Program-made: the position numbers and the translations under genes
NCBI RefSeq assembly: GCF_000701365.1
Contig: NZ_KL370778.1
Span: 284,269-348,268, forward strand
Origin: Blastococcus sp. URHD0036
GTDB lineage: Bacteria; Actinomycetota; Actinomycetes; Mycobacteriales; Geodermatophilaceae
Direction of reading: 5' to 3'
DNA: 64,000 nucleotides
Notes under the pieces: model-generated
What the model saw: the letters and a program-made list of their open reading frames with translations, nothing else
The model's database searches: none
What the model was told of the DNA's origin: nothing
Part shown: positions 18,566 to 26,215 of the stretch, piece after piece
How the letters are laid out: the number at the start of each line of letters is the position of its first letter
How positions within the stretch are numbered: position 1 is the first letter of the stretch

Positions 18566-19060
18566 TCAGCGGTTGTCGCGGGCGGCCTGGCGGCGCGACC
18601 CCTGGGCCCGGCTGGAGGCGTCCCGTTTCACCCCGCCCGTCGTCTTCTCGTGGGCCGGCACCCTCGACTGCCCGCCCGGGAGGGCGGCCTCACGGCCGTC
18701 GGCGCCCGGGCCGGCGGGGGTCGCGCGGGCGGCGGCCAGCCGCTCCTCCCTGAGCTCCGCGGCCGCGCGACGGGCCAAGACGTCGACCCGTGTGCTCACC
18801 CGGGCCAGGGCGTCCTCGAAGACCTCGGCCTTGTCGGCGTTGCGCCGGTTCTTCGGACGCGCGAAGCCCCGGCCGCCGAGGTCCTCCACCCGGGCGCTGG
18901 CCTGGCGCCGGTAGAGCTTCACGTACTTGGTCCGGGCCCGCCGGATCCGCGTGTGCAGCTCGAGCGTCTCGTCCTCGTCCAGCTCGGCCATGCGCTCAGG
19001 CTCGGTCTCGCGGAGCAGGTCCAGCTCGTCGTCGCGCAGCGTGCTCAGTACAGCGGTCAT
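18566..19060 (-). CDS. conserved actinobacterial protein, charged, function unknown
   Basis: 164 residues, highly charged. The N-terminal half (1-90) is probably helical (DELDLLRETEPERMAELDEDETLELH), followed by a basic segment RRARTKYVKLYRRQ and GFARPKNRRNADKAEVFEDAL. The C-terminal 60 residues are Ala/Arg/Gly-rich and probably disordered. I recognise the pattern from hypothetical proteins in related genomes but know no function; binding nucleic acid is plausible from the charge. It converges with dinB and is divergent from the methyltransferase gene. Confidence 0.75.
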   Translation of the reverse strand: MTAVLSTLRDDELDLLRETEPERMAELDEDETLELHTRIRRARTKYVKLYRRQASARVEDLGGRGFARPKNRRNADKAEVFEDALARVSTRVDVLARRAAAELREERLAAARATPAGPGADGREAALPGGQSRVPAHEKTTGGVKRDASSRAQGSRRQAARDNR

Positions 19061-19152
19061 CCCGGCCTCCGGACGAGGGGTTCCGATCGGGCGACGCTAG
19101 CCCCGAGGGCGTCCGCGGGGACTCGCCTGATGAGGGTGAGCGGCGTCCGGGA

Positions 19153-19164
19153 GACGATGGGGGT
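19153..19164 (+). promoter_or_regulatory. -10 hexamer of a predicted leaderless promoter
   Basis: GACGAT at 19153-19158, six bases, then the methyltransferase GTG at 19165. No ribosome-binding site is convincing. Confidence 0.4.
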
Positions 19165-19752
19165 GTGACGGAGCCGAGCGCCTGGGTGCGCATCACCGAG
19201 GACGACCCCGGCCACTCGGCCCGGTACGTGCAGCGCTTCCGCACGCTCGCCGAGCAGGGCAACGACATCGTCGGCGAGGCGCGGCTGGTCGACGCGATGC
19301 TGCCGCGCGGCTCCCGCGTGCTCGACGCCGGCTGCGGGCCCGGCCGGATCGGCGGCCACCTGGCCCGCGCCGGTCACCACGTCGTCGGGGTGGACGTCGA
19401 CCCGGTGCTGATCGCCGCCGCCGAGGAGGACCACCCCGGTCCGCGCTGGCTGGTGGGCGACCTCGCCGAGCTGGACCTCCCCGACCGGTTCGACGCGATC
19501 GTCTGCGCCGGCAACGTCGTCACGTTCCTGGCCCCGAGCACCCGCGGGGAGGTGCTGCGCCGGTTCCGTGCCCACCTCGCGCCCGGCGGCCGGGCCGTCG
19601 TCGGCTTCGGTGCCGGCCGCGAGTACGCCTTCGACGACTTCCTGGCCGACGCCGCCGCGGCCGGTCTGACGCCGTCACTGCTGCTCTCCACCTGGCACCT
19701 GCACCCGTTCACCACGGAGTCGGACTTCCTGGTCGCCGTCCTCACCGCCTGA
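19165..19752 (+). CDS. class I SAM-dependent methyltransferase
   Basis: 195 residues with the Rossmann SAM-binding motif VLDAGCGPGRIGGHLA (about 49-64), the acidic end of strand 2 (VVGVDVDP), and the later motifs WLVGDLAELDLPDRFDAIVCAGNV. This is the small methyltransferase-11/25 type. Substrate is not predictable. The frame starts with GTG six bases after a GACGAT hexamer. It converges with the PucR gene across a 60-bp gap holding a short tandem repeat. Confidence 0.88.
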   Translation: MTEPSAWVRITEDDPGHSARYVQRFRTLAEQGNDIVGEARLVDAMLPRGSRVLDAGCGPGRIGGHLARAGHHVVGVDVDPVLIAAAEEDHPGPRWLVGDLAELDLPDRFDAIVCAGNVVTFLAPSTRGEVLRRFRAHLAPGGRAVVGFGAGREYAFDDFLADAAAAGLTPSLLLSTWHLHPFTTESDFLVAVLTA

Positions 19753-19767
19753 CCTTCCCCTCCCAGG

Positions 19768-19809
19768 CAGAATGGCGGTTCTGCACCGCGCGGAATGGCG
19801 GTTCTGCAC
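19768..19809. repeat. two-copy 23-bp-period repeat with small hairpins
   Basis: GAATGGCGGTTCTGCAC occurs at 19770-19786 and 19793-19809. The first copy sits in a hairpin GCAGAA-TGGCGG-TTCTGC (19768-19785). It lies between convergent genes and may act as a terminator or be a dispersed intergenic element. Confidence 0.6.
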
Positions 19810-19812
19810 GGT

Positions 19813-20991
19813 TCAGGCCGGGAGCGCCAGGGCCAGGGTCAGCTCCAGCACGGTGCGCGGGTCCTCGAGCCGGGTCCCGAACAGGTCCCGGAGCTGTCCC
19901 ATCCGGTAGCGCACGGTCTGCGGGTGCACGAAGAGCTCGGCGGCCACCTGGTCGCGCCGGCCCTGGTGCAGCAGCCACGAGCGCAGCGTCTCGGTGAGCT
20001 TCTCCCGCGCCGTGTCCCCGACCCCGTCCAGCGGCGCCAGGACACGCCTCCGGAGGTCGGCCAGCGCGGTGGAGTCCGCGCGCAGCACCAGCTCGGCCAG
20101 CCGCTCCTCGGTGTCCAGCGGTGCGCTGCCCTCGGCGCGCAGGCCGAGCAGGACGGCCCGCTGGACGCGCGCGTGGGAGGTCTGCACCTCCGCCCACGGC
20201 CGCGGCGGGCCGACCACCGCCTCCCGTCCCTCCAGCGCCGTCAGCAGCGCGGCGCGTGCGCGGCCCTCGGCATCGGGGACGAGCAGCACCACCCGCTCCG
20301 GTCCGGTGGCGCCCTCGGCCGGGTCCTCGGAGCTGACGAGGGTCCGCACGTCGAGCGCCGAGAGCGCGGCCCGGGTGTGCGCCTCCGGCAGCAGCACGGC
20401 GGTCAGGGTGCGCGGCGGCAGCCACTCCGCCTGCTCGGCTGCTGCGGTCAGGTCGCGCAGCGGACGGCCGGCGAGGAGCACGGCCCCGAGGCGTTCCAGG
20501 TTCCGGCGGCGGGCGCGACCGGTGGAGGCGAGCTCGTCGGCGTGGCCGGCGACGCTGGAGGCCGACAGCTGGTCGATGTAGGCGAACACGAGCTCGGCGA
20601 AGCGGGCCAGGCCCGCCGGGGACATCCCGGCGGCCACGGCGGCTCCGCTCATCTGCCGCCAGGAGACCCGGGCCCCGACCCGGTAGGCGGCCAGCAGCGC
20701 ATCCATCGACCGGCCGCTGCGGGCCTCGCCGCGGCCCAGCGCGTAGGCGCCGTCCAGAGCAGGCCCCACCGGCCGGCTGGGGTCGGCACCACCGGTGGCC
20801 AGGCTGAGGAACCCGCCCAGGGCCAGCTGGACGGCCCGGTCGATGGTGCGGCCCATGTCGCCGCTGAAGGCGTCGGCGTAGCTGGGGACCTCCACGACGA
20901 TGGTGCGGATCGTCGACTCGGCGACGGCCGGCAGCTGTTCGGTGAGCGCCGCCACGACGTCGGGCGGGAACGGGTACTCGTCCTCGGGCAC
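19813..20991 (-). CDS. PucR-family transcriptional regulator
   Basis: 392 residues. The C-terminal PucR helix-turn-helix is clear: DQVAAELFVHPQTVRYRMGQLRDLFG near 340-370. The N-terminal 170 residues resemble the actinobacterial RsbT-coRD-like sensor (SYADAFSGDMGRTIDRAVQLALGGF), and a GGDEF-like degenerate domain lies between. GTG 20991 is preferred because AGGGGG precedes it by four bases; an earlier ATG lacks one. It reads away from the ferredoxin reductase/desaturase pair, and such PucR regulators commonly control that divergent lipid-desaturation operon. Its ligand is unknown. Confidence 0.86.
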   Translation of the reverse strand: MPEDEYPFPPDVVAALTEQLPAVAESTIRTIVVEVPSYADAFSGDMGRTIDRAVQLALGGFLSLATGGADPSRPVGPALDGAYALGRGEARSGRSMDALLAAYRVGARVSWRQMSGAAVAAGMSPAGLARFAELVFAYIDQLSASSVAGHADELASTGRARRRNLERLGAVLLAGRPLRDLTAAAEQAEWLPPRTLTAVLLPEAHTRAALSALDVRTLVSSEDPAEGATGPERVVLLVPDAEGRARAALLTALEGREAVVGPPRPWAEVQTSHARVQRAVLLGLRAEGSAPLDTEERLAELVLRADSTALADLRRRVLAPLDGVGDTAREKLTETLRSWLLHQGRRDQVAAELFVHPQTVRYRMGQLRDLFGTRLEDPRTVLELTLALALPA

Positions 20992-21095
20992 GCAACCCCC
21001 TGCTCGGCGTCGGTTGTCTCCTGCGAACAAAGGATGCCAGCCGATTCACGTCGAGGGCACAGGTAGTTGTGCCGCAAACGGGGAAACCTCGAGAC

Positions 21096-22205
21096 ATGAC
21101 CGTTACGCAGCCGAGTCCTTCCTCGACCCGGCCCCGACTGGCGGGGCTGCGCGACCGCGTCTTCCGGCTCGCCGAGCTGGCGACCACCCCGCTCCTGCCG
21201 TCGGACTACCTCGACCTGGTCGACCCGCTGCGCTCCGGCGCGGCGCTGCGCGGCCGCATCGAGGCGGTCCACCGGGAGACCCGCGACGCCGCGACCGTCG
21301 TGATCCGGCCGGGCCGCGACTGGCGCCCGCACGTCCCCGGCCAGTACGTCCGCATCGGCATCGACGTCGACGGCGTCCGCCAGTGGCGCGCCTACTCGAT
21401 CACCTCGGTGCTCGGCCGGGCCGACGGCTGCTTCACCGTCACGGTGAAGGCCATCCCGGACGGGAAGGTCAGCAACCACCTGGTGCACCGCACCGAGCCG
21501 GGCACGATCGTCCAGCTCGACCAGGCCACCGGCGAGTTCGTGCTGCCGCAGCAGACGCCCGACAAGGCGCTGTTCGTCACCGCGGGCTCCGGCATCACGC
21601 CCGTGATGGGGATCCTGCGCAACCTGGCCGACGACGTGGCGACCGACGTCGTCCTGATCCACTCCGCGCCCACCGCGGACGACGTCATCTTCGGCGCCGA
21701 GCTGCGCGAGCTGGCCGCCGCCGGGCGCATCCGGCTCGTCGAGCAGCACACCGACACCGACGGGATGCTCGACGCGGCCTCCATCGCCGCTCTGGTCCCC
21801 GACCTGGCCGAGCGCTCCACGTGGGCCTGCGGGCCGCTGCCGATGCTCGAGGCGCTGGAGCAGTACTGGGACGACGCCGGCGTGGCCGACCAGCTGTACA
21901 CCGAGCGTTTCCGCCCGGCGATCGTGGCCGGCGACGGCGAGGGCGGCACCGTCACCTTCACCGCCACCGGGACGACGCTCGAGGCCGACGGCTCCACGCC
22001 GATCCTCGACGCCGCCGAGGACGCCGGCGTCCTGATGCCGAGCGGCTGCCGGATGGGCATCTGCTTCGGCTGCGTCCTGCCGCTGCGCGAGGGCGCCGTG
22101 CGCGACCTGCGCACCGGCGAGGTCACCACCGCCGCGCCCGGTGACGGCGTCCTCGTCCAGACCTGCGTCAGCGCCGCTGCCGGCGCCTGCGCCATCGACC
22201 ACTGA
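21096..22205 (+). CDS. ferredoxin reductase with C-terminal 2Fe-2S domain (desaturase electron donor)
   Basis: 369 residues: an FAD-binding barrel (about 50-150, with RAYSITS), an NAD(P)-binding domain (GSGITPVMGILR near 167), and a plant-type ferredoxin domain at the C-terminus. The cluster ligands are Cys-x4-Cys-x2-Cys in SGCRMGICFGC plus a late Cys in VQTCVS. It passes electrons from NAD(P)H to the desaturase encoded 33 bases downstream, as for the M. tuberculosis Rv3230c/DesA3 pair. Start is ATG 21096; a GTG 27 bases earlier is possible. Control by the divergent PucR regulator is likely. Confidence 0.92.
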   Translation: MTVTQPSPSSTRPRLAGLRDRVFRLAELATTPLLPSDYLDLVDPLRSGAALRGRIEAVHRETRDAATVVIRPGRDWRPHVPGQYVRIGIDVDGVRQWRAYSITSVLGRADGCFTVTVKAIPDGKVSNHLVHRTEPGTIVQLDQATGEFVLPQQTPDKALFVTAGSGITPVMGILRNLADDVATDVVLIHSAPTADDVIFGAELRELAAAGRIRLVEQHTDTDGMLDAASIAALVPDLAERSTWACGPLPMLEALEQYWDDAGVADQLYTERFRPAIVAGDGEGGTVTFTATGTTLEADGSTPILDAAEDAGVLMPSGCRMGICFGCVLPLREGAVRDLRTGEVTTAAPGDGVLVQTCVSAAAGACAIDH

Positions 22206-22238
22206 TCGCACCCCGACCCTGAGCTGAGGAGCGACCCC

Positions 22239-23435
22239 ATGACCGTCATCCAGAAGAAGTCCGACAACCCGATCGCGCACCTCACCGCCGAGGACATCGA
22301 GCTGCTGGGCAAGCAGCTCGACGCCATCCGGCAGAGCGTTCTCGACACCCGCGGCGCGGACGACGCCCGCTACATCCGCACCGTCATCGACGTGCACCGC
22401 AAGCTGGAGCTGGGCAGCCGCGCCGTCCTGCTGGCCTCGGGTTTCCCGCCGGCCTGGATCCTCGGCACGATCGGCCTCTCGGTGGCCAAGATCCTCGAGA
22501 ACATGGAGATCGGGCACAACATCCTGCACGGCCAGTGGGACTGGATGCGGGACCCGAAGATCCACTCCACGACGTGGGAGTGGGACATGGCCAGCCCCGC
22601 CGAGCAGTGGAAGCACTCGCACAACCAGCTCCACCACACGTACACGAACGTGATCGGCAAGGACAACGACCTCGGCTACGGGATCATGCGCGTCGACGAG
22701 GACCAGAAGTGGGTGCCGGCCTACCTGGCCCAGCCGCTGTGGAGCTTCATCAACGCCTGCTTCTTCGAGTACGGCATCGCGGCCTACGACCTGGAGCTCG
22801 GCAAGGTCATCGCCAAGGGCGAGACCAAGGACCCGGAGTTCCGTCGCCGCGCCAAGGCGGTGCTGGGCAAGATCGGCCGCCAGGTGCGCAAGGACTACGT
22901 GATCCACCCGCTGCTGTCCGGCCCGAACTTCGTGCCCACCCTCGCGGCGAACTTCGTCGCCAACGTCGTCCGCAACCTGTGGTCGAACTCGGTCATCCTG
23001 TGCGGGCACTTCCCCGAGGGCGTCGAGACGTTCGAGAAGCGCTCGATCGACGGCGAGACCAAGGGCGAGTGGTACGTGCGGCAGATGCTCGGCTCCGCGA
23101 ACATCTCCGGCTCCAAGGCCATGCACCTCATGACCGGGAACCTGTCGCACCAGATCGAGCACCACCTGTTCCCGGACCTGCCGAGCAACCGGTACGCCGA
23201 GATCGCGCCGCAGGTGAAGGCGCTGTTCGACGAGTACGGCCTGAACTACCACGCGGCGCCGCTGCCGAAGCAGGTCTACTCGGCCTGGCACAAGATCTTC
23301 CGGCTCTCGCTGCCCAACGGCTGGCTGGACAACACGACGCCGAAGAACCTGCCGTCGCAGCTGGGAAAGCTGTGGAGGATGTCGACCGGCCCCAAGGCGC
23401 GCCGCCGCCTGCTGCTGCAGGCCGAGGCCGCGTAG
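22239..23435 (+). CDS. membrane acyl-CoA delta-9 desaturase (DesA3-like)
   Basis: 398 residues. The three histidine boxes that bind the di-iron centre are complete: GHNILHGQW, HSHNQLHHTY and HQIEHH. Hydrophobic segments flank them, and the length fits the membrane fatty acid desaturase family. It introduces a cis double bond in stearoyl-type acyl chains and adjusts membrane fluidity. GAGGAG precedes the ATG. The reductase gene upstream supplies electrons. A perfect 19-bp hairpin ends the operon 15 bases after the stop. Confidence 0.93.
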   Translation: MTVIQKKSDNPIAHLTAEDIELLGKQLDAIRQSVLDTRGADDARYIRTVIDVHRKLELGSRAVLLASGFPPAWILGTIGLSVAKILENMEIGHNILHGQWDWMRDPKIHSTTWEWDMASPAEQWKHSHNQLHHTYTNVIGKDNDLGYGIMRVDEDQKWVPAYLAQPLWSFINACFFEYGIAAYDLELGKVIAKGETKDPEFRRRAKAVLGKIGRQVRKDYVIHPLLSGPNFVPTLAANFVANVVRNLWSNSVILCGHFPEGVETFEKRSIDGETKGEWYVRQMLGSANISGSKAMHLMTGNLSHQIEHHLFPDLPSNRYAEIAPQVKALFDEYGLNYHAAPLPKQVYSAWHKIFRLSLPNGWLDNTTPKNLPSQLGKLWRMSTGPKARRRLLLQAEAA

Positions 23436-23449
23436 GCCCGCACCGTCGT

Positions 23450-23492
23450 ACGCCCGTGGCCCGGAACGCTCGTCGTTCCGGGCCACGGGCGT
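23450..23492. terminator. strong bidirectional hairpin
   Basis: Perfect 19-bp arms (23450-23468 and 23474-23492) around a 5-base loop CTCGT, filling the gap between the convergent desaturase and NAD-kinase-like genes. Confidence 0.85.
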
Positions 23493-24371
23493 TCAGATGA
23501 GCTGGAGCTGCCGCGCGGACCGGCGGACGGTGACCCGCTGACCCCAGGAGAGGGTCAGCCGGTCGGCCTCGAGCCCGTCGCCGAAGACCACCAGGCCGTC
23601 GGACTCCACCGACAGCTCCAGAGCCCCCTCAGCGGCGAGCAGACCCTCGGTGCACGTCGTCCCCGTGGCCGGTGACGGCCAGGCCTCCCGCACGAACCAG
23701 GCCAGTGCCGGGTCGGTCGGCGCCGGCAGCGGCAGCGCGCTGTGCCGCTCCAGCCAGGCCGACCGGCACCAGCCCGTCGCACCGGTGCCGGTGGAGACCA
23801 GCACGCCGGACGACGCCTGGCGCTCCGGCTCCCCGCCCGGTGCCGTCAGGCGGTAGCGGGCCGTCTGGTGGCTCGGCGAGCCGAGGTACACCTCGTTGAG
23901 CGCCCGCAGCACCTGCCCGTCGTCGCTGACCGCCTCCACCATCGTCAGCGGCGTCGGCCGCGGCCGACGCCGCAGCAGGGCCGCGACGTCGTCGGGCCGG
24001 TGCCGGACCAGGACGCCCGGGTTGCGGCCGGGCTCGGGATCGACCCCGATCACCGGCTGACCGTCCAGGTACTTGGCGACGTTGGCGACCAGTCCGTCCT
24101 GCCCCACGACCAGGACGACGTCGTCCGGGGCGAACAGGAAGCGGGACAGGTCGGCCCGCTCCACGCTGCCCCTCCGCCAGTCCACCGGGATGGCCGCGGT
24201 GGCCGTGGCCAGTGCCCGGGCCTGGACGGCGTCGCGTTCGGTGACCTCGGCGATGTCGCGGCCCCGCGTGTGCAGGAAGAACGCCGCCTGGGCCGCCGTG
24301 CCGTGCCGGGCGACGAGCTCCCGCAGCTCGGTGCTGCGGGAGACCACCACCACCCGGGGCGCCAGGCTCAC
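23493..24371 (-). CDS. NAD kinase-like (DGK/NADK fold) protein
   Basis: 292 residues. The NAD-kinase fold is seen in [18 protein letters not shown] (the GGDG loop reads GQDG but keeps the aspartate), the NE pair in RALNEVYLG, and the late STGTGATGW, which corresponds to the family's glycine-rich T-G-S-T segment. It probably phosphorylates NAD or a related substrate with ATP, but the divergent loop leaves activity open. Its GTG overlaps the stop of the SPFH gene (GTGA). The operon reads away from an NrtR-type regulator, which supports a link with NAD metabolism. The chromosome should also have a housekeeping NAD kinase elsewhere. Confidence 0.78.
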   Translation of the reverse strand: MSLAPRVVVVSRSTELRELVARHGTAAQAAFFLHTRGRDIAEVTERDAVQARALATATAAIPVDWRRGSVERADLSRFLFAPDDVVLVVGQDGLVANVAKYLDGQPVIGVDPEPGRNPGVLVRHRPDDVAALLRRRPRPTPLTMVEAVSDDGQVLRALNEVYLGSPSHQTARYRLTAPGGEPERQASSGVLVSTGTGATGWCRSAWLERHSALPLPAPTDPALAWFVREAWPSPATGTTCTEGLLAAEGALELSVESDGLVVFGDGLEADRLTLSWGQRVTVRRSARQLQLI

Positions 24372-25366
24372 CGGGCACCGCCGAGCTTGGCCAGTACCGG
24401 GGCCAGCAGGTCGGGGGTGAGCACGAGGCTCTCGATCTGCGGCAGGTTCTTCGCCAGGTCGGCTGCGGCCAGGGCGAGGAGCACGTCCGGGGCCACATCG
24501 GCGTGCGCGGCCAGGTAGGCCGCCGTGGCGTCGGCACGCGCGGCGCCGGCCAGCCGCTCGGCGTCCGCCCGGACCTGGGCCTCCCGCTGTTCCCGGTGGG
24601 CCCGGGCCTCGCTGGCCACCTCCGCGGCGGCCGCCGCCTGCTCGGCCTCCCGGCGGGCGTTGACGCCTCGTTGCCCGACCAGCTCCTCCTCGCGGCGGGC
24701 CAGCTCGATCTGGTTCGCCAGTTCGTTCTCGCTGATCGCCCGCTCGCGCTCCACGGCCAGGGCACGGCGCTCGTAGGTGGCCCGGTCGGCCTCCTGCTGG
24801 ACCCGCTCGCGGGTGGGGGTCTGCAGCGCCCGCTCGACGTCGGCCTCGGGCCGGACGGCGACCACGCGCACCCCGATGACCGCGATGCCGGTCTCCGCCA
24901 GCCGGACGTCAGCGACCAGCCCCCGCTCCACGGCCTGCCGGACGGGAGCCACCCCGCCGGTGAGCGCGGTGGCGAGGTCCACGGTGGTCAGCAGGTCGAG
25001 CGCGTGCTGCTGGGCCGACTCGGTGAGCAGGCCGGCGACCTGCTCCAGGGGGGTGCCCCGCCAGCGGCCGGTGCCCGGGTCGATCGAGAAGTCCACCCGG
25101 GCGGCGGCGAGGCCGGGGTCGACGACGCGGAAGGTCAGCGTCATCTGCACGGTGGCGTCCTGGAAGTCCGCCGTCCGGGCGTGGAACAGCAGCGGCAGTT
25201 CGCGGTCGTCGACCGGGATCTCCGAGAGGACCGCCGAGAGGGGCCGGAACCAGAAGCTCGCTCCGGTCGCCGCCTGCACGACGCGGCCGTTGCGGACGCT
25301 GAGCACGTGCGCCGTCGCGCTGCTGCGCAGGTGGCGGACGAAGGGGTAGCGGGTGATGTCGGCCAT
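24368..25366 (-). CDS. SPFH/band 7 domain protein
   Basis: 332 residues. The SPFH domain spans about 20-180 ([22 protein letters not shown], then [21 protein letters not shown]), followed by an alanine/glutamate/arginine coiled coil (about 180-280) and a short C-terminal region. No membrane segment is evident, unlike flotillins. SPFH proteins oligomerise into membrane-associated cages. The ATG has GGGAGG five to six bases upstream. Its stop overlaps the NAD-kinase-like start, so the two are made together. The promoter region is shared with the NrtR-like gene and contains two operators. Confidence 0.88.
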   Translation of the reverse strand: MADITRYPFVRHLRSSATAHVLSVRNGRVVQAATGASFWFRPLSAVLSEIPVDDRELPLLFHARTADFQDATVQMTLTFRVVDPGLAAARVDFSIDPGTGRWRGTPLEQVAGLLTESAQQHALDLLTTVDLATALTGGVAPVRQAVERGLVADVRLAETGIAVIGVRVVAVRPEADVERALQTPTRERVQQEADRATYERRALAVERERAISENELANQIELARREEELVGQRGVNARREAEQAAAAAEVASEARAHREQREAQVRADAERLAGAARADATAAYLAAHADVAPDVLLALAAADLAKNLPQIESLVLTPDLLAPVLAKLGGAR

Positions 25367-25389
25367 CGGGGCCTCCCTCGGAGTTGTTG

Positions 25390-25404
25390 TCGTCGGACTG
25401 ACGA
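25390..25404. promoter_or_regulatory. NrtR-type operator 1 (imperfect)
   Basis: TCGTCG-GAC-TGACGA: inverted arms with one mismatch, centred 34 bp from operator 2 and 24 bp upstream of the SPFH start codon. Confidence 0.7.
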
Positions 25405-25423
25405 TAAGCGGCTGCCACGCTTG

Positions 25424-25438
25424 TCGTCAAGCTGACGA
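25424..25438. promoter_or_regulatory. NrtR-type operator 2 (perfect)
   Basis: TCGTCA-AGC-TGACGA: perfect 6-bp inverted arms with a 3-base spacer. It covers the likely -35 position of the nrtR-like promoter (17 bases before TAGGCT), so binding would block that promoter. Confidence 0.78.
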
Positions 25439-25446
25439 TTTCTCGA

Positions 25447-25458
25447 TAGGCTCGTGTC
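25447..25458 (+). promoter_or_regulatory. -10 hexamer of a predicted leaderless promoter (nrtR-like)
   Basis: TAGGCT at 25447-25452, six bases, then GTG 25459. Confidence 0.55.
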
Positions 25459-26157
25459 GTGGCTGTCTACGACCCCGGCGCCTTCCCCCCGGTGGCGGTG
25501 ACGGTGGACCTCGTCGTCCTCACCGTCCGGGAGGGCCGGCTGTGCGTGCTCGTCGTCCGCCGGGGCGAGGAGCCGTTCGCCGGGCAGGAGGCACTCCCCG
25601 GGGGGTTCGTGCACCCGGACGAGGACCTGCTGGCCGCTGCCCAGCGCGAGCTGGCCGAGGAGACCGGGCTGACGCCGGGGGCCGCGCACCTGGAGCAGCT
25701 GGCCTCGTACGGAGCGCCGAACCGCGATCCGCGGATGCGGGTGATCACGGTCGCCCACCTGGCGCTGGTCGCGGACCTGCCCGAGCCGCGGGCCGGCAGC
25801 GACGCGACCGCGGCGCGGTGGGCGCCCGTGGACGAGGTGTCGCCCGGCCTCGCGTTCGACCACGACCGGGTGCTCGCCGACGGGGTGATCCGGGCGCGGG
25901 CGAAGCTCGAGTACACCGCGCTGGCGTCGTCGTTCTGCGGGCCGGCGTTCACGGTCGCCGAGCTGCGAAGGGTCTACGAGGCGGTGTGGGGCCGGCCGCT
26001 GGACCCGCGGAACTTCCACCGGAAGGTCACCGGTGCCGCCGGCTTCCTGGAGCCGACGGGGGAGCTGACGACCCGGGACGGCGGCCGGCCGGCCCAGCTC
26101 TACCGCCAGGGCACCGCCGCGGCCCTGTACCCGCCGCTGCTGCGCTCCGAGAACTGA
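25459..26157 (+). CDS. Nudix-winged-helix regulator, NrtR-like
   Basis: 232 residues. The N-terminal Nudix domain (about 10-140) has a complete Nudix box, [24 protein letters not shown] in outline, with all catalytic glutamates. The C-terminal 80 residues form a winged helix ([27 protein letters not shown]), the NrtR arrangement. NrtR proteins repress NAD-metabolism genes and bind ADP-ribose; most have degenerate Nudix boxes, so this one may also be an active hydrolase. Two matching palindromes stand between it and the divergent SPFH/NAD-kinase-like operon, implying autoregulation and control of that operon. Confidence 0.87.
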   Translation: MAVYDPGAFPPVAVTVDLVVLTVREGRLCVLVVRRGEEPFAGQEALPGGFVHPDEDLLAAAQRELAEETGLTPGAAHLEQLASYGAPNRDPRMRVITVAHLALVADLPEPRAGSDATAARWAPVDEVSPGLAFDHDRVLADGVIRARAKLEYTALASSFCGPAFTVAELRRVYEAVWGRPLDPRNFHRKVTGAAGFLEPTGELTTRDGGRPAQLYRQGTAAALYPPLLRSEN

Positions 26158-26185
26158 CCACCGGCCCGGCCAGCGACTCCCCCGT

Positions 26186-26199
26186 GCTCCACGTGGAAC
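26186..26199. promoter_or_regulatory. near-match parS site
   Basis: GCTCCACGTGGAAC, one mismatch from the parS core, in the gap between two convergent genes. Confidence 0.6.
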
Positions 26200-26215
26200 G
26201 TCCCCCGGAGCGGCC

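Noticed and set aside
19768..19809. CRISPR-like array
   Set aside because: Only two copies, spacers of six bases and no cas genes.
20649..23486. Very long antisense open frame opposite the reductase/desaturase genes
   Set aside because: It is the usual high-GC mirror frame, with composition dominated by Arg, Gly, Val and His and no domain; the plus-strand genes are certain.
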